Origin: Arenicella xantha
GTDB lineage: Bacteria; Pseudomonadota; Gammaproteobacteria; Arenicellales; Arenicellaceae
DNA: 64,000 nucleotides
Reading direction: 5' to 3'
Assembly (NCBI RefSeq): GCF_003315245.1
Contig: NZ_QNRT01000004.1
Location: 302,305-366,304, forward strand
This document shows, in pieces, positions 56,729 to 64,000 of the stretch. The position numbers and the translations under genes were made by a program. The notes under the pieces are model-generated. The model made no database searches and was not told the DNA's origin. It saw nothing but the letters and a program-made list of their open reading frames with translations. Within the stretch, counting starts at the first letter, position 1. Each line of letters starts with the position of its first letter.

Positions 56729-57301
56729 ATGTTACGTATCAGCCTATTTCTTACCCTGTTTTTTAGTGTGTCTACGCATGCGTCAGACTCATCGCTTAAG
56801 CAAGCCACGAAAGCGCAAGACTGCCATCAACTCCAGACTTTCTCGGCCACTAAGCTGCGTTCTAAGCAGTCGGTGGATTTTTGTGCTGAGTTTAAGGGCA
56901 AGCCTATGTTGATTGTCAATACCGCCAGTCAATGTGGTTATACACCGCAATTTAAGGCGCTTGAAGCGCTGCATCAGAAATACGGGGATCGCTTAGCGGT
57001 TGTCGGGTTTCCCTCTAACGACTTTAAGCAAGAATACGCCGACACCGAAAAAGTGGCCGATGTCTGCTATGTGAATTATGGCGTTACCTTCACAATGCTG
57101 GAACCCAGTCATGTAAAAGGGCAGAGCGCTAATTCAATATTTAAAGAACTAGCCGCTCGTTCTGGCGAAGCACCGGGCTGGAATTTCACTAAGTATTTGG
57201 TCTCGGCTGATGGTCAACAGGTGATGCATTTTGCTTCCGAAACTGACCCCGCTTCAGACCAGTTCAAGGAGCAGGTCGAAAACATGTTGGCTGCTCAATA
57301 G
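56729..57301 (+). CDS. Glutathione peroxidase, exported
   Basis: A 190-residue thioredoxin-fold peroxidase. A signal peptide (MLRISLFLTLFFSVSTHA) directs export. The catalytic cysteine is in NTASQCGYTPQF (Cys in place of selenocysteine) with GFPSNDF and GWNFTKYLV holding the Gln/Trp residues of the active-site group. It should reduce peroxides in the periplasm. It lies between the LysR gene and the convergent protease. Confidence 0.93.
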   Translation: MLRISLFLTLFFSVSTHASDSSLKQATKAQDCHQLQTFSATKLRSKQSVDFCAEFKGKPMLIVNTASQCGYTPQFKALEALHQKYGDRLAVVGFPSNDFKQEYADTEKVADVCYVNYGVTFTMLEPSHVKGQSANSIFKELAARSGEAPGWNFTKYLVSADGQQVMHFASETDPASDQFKEQVENMLAAQ

Positions 57302-57316
57302 CTAACCAACTGCCAG

Positions 57317-58210
57317 TTAAGGCGCGGATAAGAGTAAGTCCAGCAACGGTGGTAGTGAGACGTCGTTACTTGAATATATTAACCGTGCTTCGGGCGCGTG
57401 CTGTTTAATGAAGTCTATAAATGAACTCGTTCGAGTGTAGCCAGCGAAGCTATTTTGAGTAGCGCAATCGTCATTGCTGGCTAGGAACGACGCTACTCCC
57501 GCTATTACTGACCGGCCATTGATGGTGATCATTAGCGGACTGCCGCTGTCTCCAAAGCAGGCACTAGACGGTGGTGTTTCAGGTGGCGGAACGCAAATCA
57601 GAGCCGATGTGAAAAACTGAGAAATATCTGGATGTAGATTACACGTTTCATTGCTTACTAGAGTCGTTGTGAATTTCTTTAAGGTGTCGGCCAAAATCGC
57701 GTTGTCATTATCAATTAAGCCGGCACCGATTACAGTTGAGCGCCGCCCCACTAATTGATCATTACCTACAAAGATCGGCGCCGTAGGTGATACGGCTGTC
57801 CGTTGTAGGGTTAGAATCGCAATATCGTTTTCTAAGGCATATTCATCGAAACTTGGATGGGTATGTATTTCGGCGACGCCGATGCCGATCAAGTCTTGTT
57901 GTTCGCTACTTTGGTTATAGAACCCCGGCACCATAAGGTATTGGGTATCTGCTTCACGCAACACAATACAGTGCGCTGCGGTGAGTATTTTATTCGGCGT
58001 GATCAGTGCACCGCCACAGCGTCCACGTCGATCGGTGTCGGAGCTGGTTGCGACCATTAAAGCAAACGCCGGAAACTCTCCTGATTGAGCTTCGAGGCCG
58101 CCAACAATCTGTGGGCGAGGCAAGATTGTTAGGTCACCTAATGCCCATGTTGTTGCGGGTATATTCCACAGCATGAGTATTAAGGTTATGCGGAGTCTCG
58201 CCTGTGTCAT
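57317..58210 (-). CDS. Trypsin-like serine protease (S1), exported
   Basis: The 297-residue chymotrypsin-fold protease carries a signal peptide (about 1-24), activation-type site IVGGLEAQSGEFP, LTAAHC with catalytic His, ENDIAILTL with catalytic Asp and GDSGSPLM with catalytic Ser. The pair ACFGDSG and cysteines fit disulphides. It follows dnaE2 by 59 bp on the same strand and could be on the intI-dnaE2 transcript, though its function seems unrelated. Confidence 0.92.
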   Translation of the reverse strand: MTQARLRITLILMLWNIPATTWALGDLTILPRPQIVGGLEAQSGEFPAFALMVATSSDTDRRGRCGGALITPNKILTAAHCIVLREADTQYLMVPGFYNQSSEQQDLIGIGVAEIHTHPSFDEYALENDIAILTLQRTAVSPTAPIFVGNDQLVGRRSTVIGAGLIDNDNAILADTLKKFTTTLVSNETCNLHPDISQFFTSALICVPPPETPPSSACFGDSGSPLMITINGRSVIAGVASFLASNDDCATQNSFAGYTRTSSFIDFIKQHAPEARLIYSSNDVSLPPLLDLLLSAP

Positions 58211-58269
58211 TTGATCAGTTGCTGGATGCTATTTAAGCCGAGCTGCATTCTAACTTAGCCGTGTCCTGA

Positions 58270-61200
58270 TTAATGAAAGTTTCGCGAATGCGTTTTGAGG
58301 CTGGGTAGGGCATGGTCTAGTTGCTCTATATACCCAGCCACCACATTTGCTACACCATGCTGGTGTTCCAGCGAGCCTTTAATATACAAAATACGACCAC
58401 TTAGAATTTCTTGACGGAAGCGATCTTGAATACTTTTCCATAGCACCACATTGATGTTGCCGGTCTCATCTTCTAGTGTTAAAAAAATCACACCGCTGGC
58501 TGTGCCGGGGCGTTGACGACCAGTGACGACACCAGACACTTCAATCAGACTATTATTACGTTTAGCCAACAAGTTGTTTGCCGTTGTGCAACGCTTGAAC
58601 GGCGGCTTGTTGCGCAGTAGCTGCATTGGATGATGATCTAAGGACACGCCACGTGCGTGCTGGTAGTCGGCTAATAATTGTTCGACCGGTTGTAAGTCTT
58701 GAATGAAGTCGGCATTGCTACTTTTTTGGGTATTCAAGCCGTCGTCAACTTGTAATGATTGCCAATAAGCGCGACGACGATTGCTATCAAATTGATGAAA
58801 GGCATTGGCATTCACCAGCTTCATCAGTTCCTCTGAGTTCATTAGCGCACGGGTCTTCACATCCTCAATGCTGCTAAAAATATTGACCTGACGTGCGGCC
58901 ATTATTCTAAGCGCAGTCGCTTCAGATACACCTTTAATTAACCGCAAGCCTAAGCGAAGTGCCGGTTGTTGTTGCGAGTGGTCTAGACTGTGTTCCCAGT
59001 CACTGTGATTAATACACACGGGAAGCACCATAATATTATGTCGGCGCGCATCCTGTATCAGTTGCGAGGGCGAGTAGAAACCCATGGGTTGACTATTAAG
59101 AATGCCCGCGTAAAACGCCGCCGGATGATAGCGTTTTAGCCAAGACGATACGTACACCAATAATGCAAAGCTGGCAGAGTGTGACTCTGGGAAACCATAG
59201 CTACCAAAGCCTTGGATTTGTTTGAATAAACGCTCGGCAAAGTCTTGGCTATGGCCGCGTGCCAACATGCCGCTAATTAGTCGCTCTTCAAATTGACCGA
59301 TATCACCATGCTTACCCCAACTAGCCATTGCTCGTCGCAAATGATCAGCTTCACCGCCGGTAAACCCAGCAGCCACCATGGTCAGTTGTATCACCTGTTC
59401 TTGAAAAATAGGGATACCTAAGGTGCGCTCCAATACCATTTTTATCTCCTTGTTCGGATACACCACCGGTTCCTCCCCATTGCGGCGTTTTAGATATGGA
59501 TGCACCATGTCGCCCTGAATCGGTCCTGGGCGCACGATTGCCACCTCGATCACTAAATCGTAGAAGCATCGCGGTTTAAGTCGTGGCAACATCGACATTT
59601 GTGCACGTGACTCAACTTGGAATACACCAACACTGTCGCCAGCACACAACATGTCGTACACTTTTGGGTCTTCCTTCGGTATTTCTTGCAGTGTGGTAAC
59701 TTGCTTCTGATAGCCGCCGATCATCGCTAAAGCGCGGCGGATGGCACTCAACATGCCGAGCCCCAATATGTCCACTTTCAGCAAGCCGAGTATTTCAATG
59801 TCGTATTTATCCCACTGAATAATGGTGCGGTCCGGCATTGCCGCGTTCTCGATTGGCACCAGAGTGCTGGTGGGGCTGTGGGTAATTAAAAAGCCACCAA
59901 CGTGTTGAGACAAATGTCGAGGTGTACCGAGTATCTCTTTCACTAGTGTAAAAAACTGCATGCTTAGTGAGCTGCTGAATGTCATCTTACGGCTCTGCAT
60001 CTGCTCGGTTAGCGCATCGATTTTGTCCCACCATGCCATTGAGCGATTTAACTCTTCAATGAAATTGAGTGGCAGACCCAAGGCTTTGCCCACATCACGC
60101 ACTGCGCTCTTGCGTCGATAAGTGATGACGGTAGCCGTAAGAGCTGTGCGCTTGCGACTATACTTTTGGTAAATGTATTGAATGACTTCTTCGCGCCGCT
60201 GGCTTTCAAAATCGACGTCAATATCGGGTGGCTCATTGCGCTCTTTCGAAATGAATCGTTCAAACAATAACTGATTGGTTTCGGGATCAATTTCAGTGAT
60301 GTATAAGCAATAGCACACCGCAGAATTGGCCGCAGATCCACGACCTTGGCATAAAATATTCTGTGAGCGCGCAAACGCCACAATGTCGTACACGGTTAAA
60401 AAATAGTATTCGTACTTTAGTTCGTGAATGACACCAAGCTCATACTCAATAATGCGTTTTGCTTTGGCTGGAACGCCATTCGGCCATCTGAGTGCCGCAC
60501 CTTGATACGTGACTTCGCGCAAATACTCGGCTGGTGTTGTGTTCTCAGGAACGACTTCGCGAGGATATTCGTACTGTAATTCGGTCATTGAAAAATGGCA
60601 AAGATCGGCAATACGTAGTGACTCCTCCAACAGCGCGGCAGGGTATTGATGCTGCAATACCGAGATCGGCTTTAGGTAGCGCTCGGCGTTTATTTGACGA
60701 GCCTTGCCGAGCTGCTGAATCGTGGTGTTTTGCTTGATGGCTGTGAGCGTATCTTGCAGCGGTTTTCGACTTTTGTGATGCATATGGACATCGTTGCACG
60801 CCACCATGTTGGTGCCACACGCACGGCTTAGCTGTTCGCAATATAGATAGTGCTGTTGGTCATTGCTATGCCAAAACAACTCGACGCCTAACCATAAGCG
60901 ATCCCGAAAATACTGCTCTAAGAGCTTTCCATGCTCGGTATCACACGGCTGACGTTTGGGAATCCATATAGCTAAACAGCGACGTAAACCGAAGCGTAAG
61001 TCTGCAATCGATAGTGAGTATTCCCCTTTGGCACTGCGGCGTCGGCCTTTGGTAATTAACGCCGAGATTTCGCTATAGGCTAAACGGGTGGGCGCCAATA
61101 ACACTAGTTGCAAATGTTGTTCGCCTACTGCAATTGAGAACTCACTACCAACAATTAGCTTAATACCGCATTCACGGCTAGCCTTATACGCTTTGACTAA

Positions 61201-61335
61201 GCCGGCATACGAGCATTCGTCAGTAATCGCAATTGCTGAGTAACCTAATGCGGAAGATTGAAGCACCAGCTCCTCAGGGCTGGATGCGCCAGTCAAGAAA
61301 GTGTAATGGGATTTAGTGTGGAGCTCGGCGAACAT
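58270..61335 (-). CDS. dnaE2: Error-prone DNA polymerase DnaE2 (ImuC)
   Basis: A 1021-residue C-family polymerase used for damage-induced translesion synthesis. The PHP domain opens ELHTKSHYTFLTGASSPEEL; the polymerase core has GRGSAANSAV near 331-340 and the catalytic PDIDVDFE at 370-377; a helix-hairpin-helix region and an OB-fold (VSGVVTGRQRP ... GVIFLTLEDETGNINVVLW) follow. It lacks the beta-clamp-loading complexity of DnaE1. imuA and imuB, usual partners, are not in the window. It starts 14 bp after intI on the same strand. Confidence 0.95.
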   Translation of the reverse strand: MFAELHTKSHYTFLTGASSPEELVLQSSALGYSAIAITDECSYAGLVKAYKASRECGIKLIVGSEFSIAVGEQHLQLVLLAPTRLAYSEISALITKGRRRSAKGEYSLSIADLRFGLRRCLAIWIPKRQPCDTEHGKLLEQYFRDRLWLGVELFWHSNDQQHYLYCEQLSRACGTNMVACNDVHMHHKSRKPLQDTLTAIKQNTTIQQLGKARQINAERYLKPISVLQHQYPAALLEESLRIADLCHFSMTELQYEYPREVVPENTTPAEYLREVTYQGAALRWPNGVPAKAKRIIEYELGVIHELKYEYYFLTVYDIVAFARSQNILCQGRGSAANSAVCYCLYITEIDPETNQLLFERFISKERNEPPDIDVDFESQRREEVIQYIYQKYSRKRTALTATVITYRRKSAVRDVGKALGLPLNFIEELNRSMAWWDKIDALTEQMQSRKMTFSSSLSMQFFTLVKEILGTPRHLSQHVGGFLITHSPTSTLVPIENAAMPDRTIIQWDKYDIEILGLLKVDILGLGMLSAIRRALAMIGGYQKQVTTLQEIPKEDPKVYDMLCAGDSVGVFQVESRAQMSMLPRLKPRCFYDLVIEVAIVRPGPIQGDMVHPYLKRRNGEEPVVYPNKEIKMVLERTLGIPIFQEQVIQLTMVAAGFTGGEADHLRRAMASWGKHGDIGQFEERLISGMLARGHSQDFAERLFKQIQGFGSYGFPESHSASFALLVYVSSWLKRYHPAAFYAGILNSQPMGFYSPSQLIQDARRHNIMVLPVCINHSDWEHSLDHSQQQPALRLGLRLIKGVSEATALRIMAARQVNIFSSIEDVKTRALMNSEELMKLVNANAFHQFDSNRRRAYWQSLQVDDGLNTQKSSNADFIQDLQPVEQLLADYQHARGVSLDHHPMQLLRNKPPFKRCTTANNLLAKRNNSLIEVSGVVTGRQRPGTASGVIFLTLEDETGNINVVLWKSIQDRFRQEILSGRILYIKGSLEHQHGVANVVAGYIEQLDHALPSLKTHSRNFH

Positions 61336-61349
61336 CGAGTAGGGTAGAG

Positions 61350-62336
61350 TTAAACAGCGTAGGCAACTGATTGCTCTGAGATTCGGTCTAGAGGGCTTTG
61401 AGTACCCGCATAGTGTTGCCCAATAACATGTGTATAAATCTGCGTGGTTTTAACGTCGGTATGGCCTAATAACTCTTGGACCGTTCGAATATCAGTGCCG
61501 CCTTCTAGTAGATGTGTCGCGAATGAGTGACGAAAGGTGTGGCATGTTACTCGCTTGGGTATTTGTATTTCGAGGGTCGCTTTACGTAATGCTTTGCGAA
61601 TCACCGTATGGTGTAGGTGATGCCGGCATAATTTGTTATTAACTGGGTGATGACATAAAGCAATAGAAGGAAATACGAACATCCAGCTTGGGTTACGAAA
61701 TGCTGTTGGCAGCTTCCTGCCCAAAGCGTCCGGAATCGAGGGCCCAACCCCTGATCGGTTATCTTCAACTTGGATTGCCAGGGCTTTATCAATCTGTGCT
61801 TTGAGCCTAGGTTTTAGCTTTTGACTTAACAACGAAACGCGGTCTTTACCACCTTTGCCATTTCGAATTGTTACGCTGTTGTTGTCAAAATTAATATCCT
61901 GTACACGAATGCCCAAAGCCTCTGAAACACGTAGGCCGCTGCCATACATTAATTCAACAATCAGTTGGTGTACGCCGTCTAAGCGGTCAATAATTAAAGT
62001 GACTTCTTTAGGGGTTAATACTGTTGGCAGTCGACGCGGCTTATTTGCCAATTTGAAATTTAATGCTTTTAATGGCTGGTCCAATATTTTGTTATACATA
62101 AACGTAACCGCATTCAGTGCGATCCGCTGCGTGTTAGCACTAACATGTCTATCCGCCGCTAAGTGATCTAAAAATGCCACTACCTCTTCCTTACCCATAT
62201 CCGCAGGATGCTGCATTCGGTGAAACCGAATGTAATAACGAATCCAATGTAGATAACTTTTCTCGGTTTTAAGCGCATAACCACGGACTCGCATCGTGCG
62301 CCGGATAGATTCAATAAAAGGGCTTTTTCCGCTCAT
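61350..62336 (-). CDS. intI: Integron integrase IntI
   Basis: A tyrosine recombinase of 328 residues from the ATG at 62336 (MSGKSPFIESIRRTMRVRGYA). Catalytic residues: R136 in YGSGLRVSEAL, H266-x-x-R269 in CHTFRHS, H292 in LLGHTD and Y301 in IYTHV. The integron-specific insertion is present (ALGRKLPTAFRNPSWMFVFPS, about 204-224), which separates it from XerC/D. A frame reaching 62408 is open, but the LexA box lies in that stretch and the shorter start fits homologues. It reads away from the cassettes, as usual. dnaE2 follows. Confidence 0.94.
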   Translation of the reverse strand: MSGKSPFIESIRRTMRVRGYALKTEKSYLHWIRYYIRFHRMQHPADMGKEEVVAFLDHLAADRHVSANTQRIALNAVTFMYNKILDQPLKALNFKLANKPRRLPTVLTPKEVTLIIDRLDGVHQLIVELMYGSGLRVSEALGIRVQDINFDNNSVTIRNGKGGKDRVSLLSQKLKPRLKAQIDKALAIQVEDNRSGVGPSIPDALGRKLPTAFRNPSWMFVFPSIALCHHPVNNKLCRHHLHHTVIRKALRKATLEIQIPKRVTCHTFRHSFATHLLEGGTDIRTVQELLGHTDVKTTQIYTHVIGQHYAGTQSPLDRISEQSVAYAV

Positions 62337-62354
62337 TTTCCACATCCATGAAAG

Positions 62355-62370
62355 CTGTATGAATATACAG
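62355..62370. promoter_or_regulatory. LexA (SOS) box upstream of intI
   Basis: CTGTATGAATATACAG fits the gammaproteobacterial LexA consensus CTGT-N8-ACAG exactly, with AT-rich spacer. It ends 19 bp before the chosen intI start, overlapping the likely promoter. It suggests damage-inducible expression of intI and, by co-orientation, dnaE2. Confidence 0.9.
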
Positions 62371-62508
62371 TATATCAAAATGAAAGCTAATTCAACAATA
62401 AAACGCACACCAATTAATGCGCACTTTGCTTCATACTTATATTTAAATTAGTATTGAATTCAAATACCTACGCTAGCCCAAGATCTAGATAGTAGGACGC
62501 ACAAAACC

Positions 62509-62534
62509 GACAAAGGGAGCCGGCTCCCTTTGTC
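62509..62534. repeat. Perfect 26-bp palindrome between intI and the array
   Basis: GACAAAGGGAGCC followed directly by its reverse complement, with no loop. On the minus strand GGTTTTG follows. It could terminate transcription entering intI from outside, act as an operator or form a cruciform. Confidence 0.85.
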
Positions 62535-62642
62535 ACCGAGCTATGATAGAGGGTGAGTTGATTAATTTATTAAAAACAATGACATGCGATTCATTCCTTG
62601 AATTGGTCACGGAGAGATATCTCGCATGCAATTTAATAAGCT

Positions 62643-62649
62643 GTTAGGT
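62643..62649 (+). other. Candidate attI core
   Basis: GTTAGGT fits the GTTRRRY core expected where the array begins, about 300 bp from the intI start. No left-hand attC partner is visible upstream, as expected for attI. The exact attI limits cannot be read from sequence alone. Confidence 0.5.
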
Positions 62650-62894
62650 GTGTTCTGTCTATTTAGCTAAACCAGTCGTTGATAAGAAGTGTTTCGTTGG
62701 TGCAAACTTTCTGGTGTGAGGCAGTCTAAAAAACTGGTTCATCGTTGTAAGTTAAGTATTTATATCGTTTTGGTCGAACACTATTTTTATCACTAAACGA
62801 ATTCTGATAGTCTGGCTTAGTAAACGAAAGAAATGGTTTTGTTCTGTGGAGGCAATAAGGAAGTGCATCAAGTCATCGAAAAAGTCACACCACC
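62650..62894. other. Nearly gene-less first cassette
   Basis: From the candidate attI core to the first attC lie about 250 bp without a convincing gene. A short frame from ATG 62833 (47 codons) runs through the attC to a stop inside the right core. The stretch is AT-rich and may carry a promoter for the following cassettes. Confidence 0.45.
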
Positions 62895-62978
62895 TAACAA
62901 GGCGTCAAAGTTCACTCCGCCAACAAGTTGGCTCCGCGGGACGGCTGCTACGCGCCGCCCCTTGGCTTGGCGTTAGAT
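62893..62978 (+). other. attC site A (first after intI)
   Basis: Starts CCTAACAAGGCGTCAAAG and ends TTGGCTTGGCGTTAGAT with intact cores. Its first 35 bases match the truncated attC at 20307 except for one base. Confidence 0.9.
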
Positions 62979-62980
62979 TG

Positions 62981-63361
62981 ATGTCGTATCCAAATATTAA
63001 AGAGGTATCACAATTCTTTGTTGCGCTTGAAAAATATTGGTCAGTTGTTCCAACTAAAACAGATGATGGTATTGAATACTTACTTTCAAATTCAAATCGA
63101 TCTGTCCGAGTAAAATGGTATAAAAAAACTCCTGAAGAGTTCTGGTTTTCAATGCATGAAGGTGATCGGTGCGATCTCGTAGACTGGACTGAAATGCTTG
63201 ATTCAGAAAAGAAGGAAGACCTATTTGAGTATCTTAAATTGGTAGCATCGAGATATTTGGAAAAGAAAACTAGAATAACCAAAAAATGGTTATTCTTTGG
63301 TGCAAAAAAACTACAGTATCTTGAAGGTAATAAATGGCATGATCTTCGTAGCCCAATCTAA
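62981..63361 (+). CDS. Cassette protein of unknown function (126 aa)
   Basis: A soluble protein from ATG 62981, 3 bp after the attC core; a longer frame from 62846 would translate the attC and is unlikely. It is rich in Trp and Lys, with a central VRVKWYKKTPEEFWFSMHEG strand pair and a helical part (EKKEDLFEYLKLVASRYLEKK). The stop codon starts the next attC. Not recognised. Confidence 0.78.
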   Translation: MSYPNIKEVSQFFVALEKYWSVVPTKTDDGIEYLLSNSNRSVRVKWYKKTPEEFWFSMHEGDRCDLVDWTEMLDSEKKEDLFEYLKLVASRYLEKKTRITKKWLFFGAKKLQYLEGNKWHDLRSPI

Positions 63362-63442
63362 CAAGATTGCAAAAAATGCTGCGTTCGCTGTGCTCACTGC
63401 GCGGGACGTCGCTCCGCTCCGCCCCTTGCAATGGCGTTAGTT
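63359..63442 (+). other. attC site B
   Basis: Starts TAACAAGATTGCAA and ends TTGCAATGGCGTTAGTT with complementary TTGCAA boxes and intact cores. It closely resembles attC site 1 at 18661, sharing TTCGCTGTGCTCACT. Confidence 0.9.
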
Positions 63443-63446
63443 TTAC

Positions 63447-63806
63447 ATGAGGCTATCCACAGGAATTCTTCTTTTATTGCTCTTTGCCGGTTGCACTCAT
63501 CATGATGCCGAAGTGAGTGTTCCAAGCCACTGGCGTTATGATACAGAAGAGTTCTCGTTTGGACTTCAAATCATTGATGAGGAAAACTGTATAGCTTACG
63601 CAATTCATCATGAGCGCGATGGTGTCGGCTCAGATTGTAAGTATCAAGTAAAAGGTAATAATTACCTCGTAATGGGTATAAAGAGTGATGATTCTTTACA
63701 CGAGCCAGAATATTATAAATATATACCCGAAAAACAAATTTTCAGGTACATACTTGAAGAAGGTAGTGAAACTACAATGTTTGAGCTAAAAGAAATTGAA
63801 AACTAA
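63447..63806 (+). CDS. Cassette lipoprotein of unknown function (119 aa)
   Basis: The signal peptide MRLSTGILLLLLFAGC ends in lipobox FAGC (Cys16), so the product is lipidated. The mature part has a beta-rich look with two cysteines (ENCIAYAIHHERDGVGSDCK) that could form a disulphide. Start 4 bp after the attC core. Not recognised. Confidence 0.8.
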   Translation: MRLSTGILLLLLFAGCTHHDAEVSVPSHWRYDTEEFSFGLQIIDEENCIAYAIHHERDGVGSDCKYQVKGNNYLVMGIKSDDSLHEPEYYKYIPEKQIFRYILEEGSETTMFELKEIEN

Positions 63807-63881
63807 CAAGAACAAAAACTGGCACTCACTGCGTTCGTTCGGACGCGCAGAAGACGCGCGCCCGTTTTGTGGGCGTTATAT
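63804..63881 (+). other. attC site C
   Basis: Starts TAACAAGAACAAAAAC and ends CGTTTTGTGGGCGTTATAT, cores intact. A 30-bp stretch (63839-63868) is identical to 21675-21704 in the detached array. Confidence 0.9.
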
Positions 63882-63886
63882 TTCCT

Positions 63887-64000
63887 ATGACTAACTTCAA
63901 GCGAGCTAGTGCAGTGGGTCTACTTTTCGTAGCGTTATCTCTAGCCTATGTTATGGCAACGACTAACGTTTGTTCGTTTGGCTCGGCTTATCGAATTAAA
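63887..64000 (+). CDS. Cassette protein with N-terminal membrane segment, cut by window end
   Basis: The ATG at 63887 lies 5 bp after the attC core. The 38 visible codons read MTNFKRASAVGLLFVALSLA with a hydrophobic segment continuing to YVMATTN, a signal peptide or membrane anchor. The frame is open at the window edge. Confidence 0.65.
   Translation, partial: MTNFKRASAVGLLFVALSLAYVMATTNVCSFGSAYRIK

Larger units (their letters stand above)
61350..64000. mobile_element. Chromosomal integron: intI plus start of its cassette array
   Basis: intI on the minus strand is followed, in the opposite direction, by a 26-bp palindrome, a candidate attI core and at least three attC-bounded cassettes running off the window end. 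attC sites are the same family as in the detached array at 18-27 kb. Confidence 0.9.

Noticed and set aside
62337..62408. Longer intI start with a hydrophobic N terminus
   Set aside because: It would place the LexA box inside the coding region and add residues not found in IntI proteins.
62846..62980. N-terminal extension of the first cassette protein
   Set aside because: It would translate the attC stem; the ATG at 62981 just after the core is the normal cassette layout.

Overview
The window is chromosomal DNA of a gammaproteobacterium, probably free-living or marine; the genus cannot be read from the sequence. The main evidence is gene order. rpmB-rpmG is followed by queG, which diverges from tsaE-amiB-mutL-miaA-hfq-hflX-hflK-hflC, and then purA-rnr-rlmB. 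This closely matches the conserved gammaproteobacterial hfq superoperon, with hisZ inserted between hflC and purA.

Region 1 (1-17.9 kb) is this housekeeping block: ribosomal proteins, queuosine and t6A/i6A tRNA modification, peptidoglycan amidase, mismatch repair, Hfq, HflKC, purine synthesis, RNase R and RlmB, ending with a small lipoprotein gene.

Region 2 (about 18.1-26.8 kb) is a gene-cassette array with no integrase beside it (a CALIN). About ten attC sites, several decayed, separate AT-rich single-gene cassettes all on the plus strand. Most products are lipoproteins, exported or membrane proteins of unknown function. Recognisable ones are a SUFU-domain protein, a DUF3592-like protein, a DUF4349-like lipoprotein and a HigBA-type toxin-antitoxin pair whose toxin gene is broken.

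Region 3 (26.8-34.5 kb) is accessory: ArsR/SRPBCC pair, serine beta-lactamase-family hydrolase, a cysteine-rich pappalysin-like metalloprotease, a scar where two truncated genes (lipocalin and LysR) meet, a lipoprotein esterase, and folE.

Region 4 (34.7-46.5 kb) is a fatty-acid or acyl-CoA catabolic region: three crotonase-fold proteins, thiolase, acyl-CoA dehydrogenase, family III CoA-transferase, two HSL-type hydrolases, an AraC regulator and a nitroreductase.

Region 5 (46.5-58.2 kb) holds an SRAP protein, a glycosyltransferase-like protein, an XdhC/MocA-type pair, GNAT, YbaK, a YggU-like protein, leuC-leuD and a LeuA-type synthase with a divergent LysR regulator, a periplasmic glutathione peroxidase and a trypsin-like protease.

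Region 6 (58.3-64 kb, running off the end) is a chromosomal integron. intI lies 14 bp upstream of dnaE2 on the same strand, and a canonical LexA box (CTGT-N8-ACAG) sits just upstream of intI. On the other side are a perfect 26-bp palindrome, a candidate attI, a nearly gene-less first cassette and further cassettes. The attC sites of regions 2 and 6 are close relatives, including a 30-bp identical stretch 42 kb apart, so the detached array most likely came from, or is served by, this integron. The arrangement suggests that DNA damage would induce cassette shuffling and error-prone synthesis from one transcript; this is the most interesting inference in the window.
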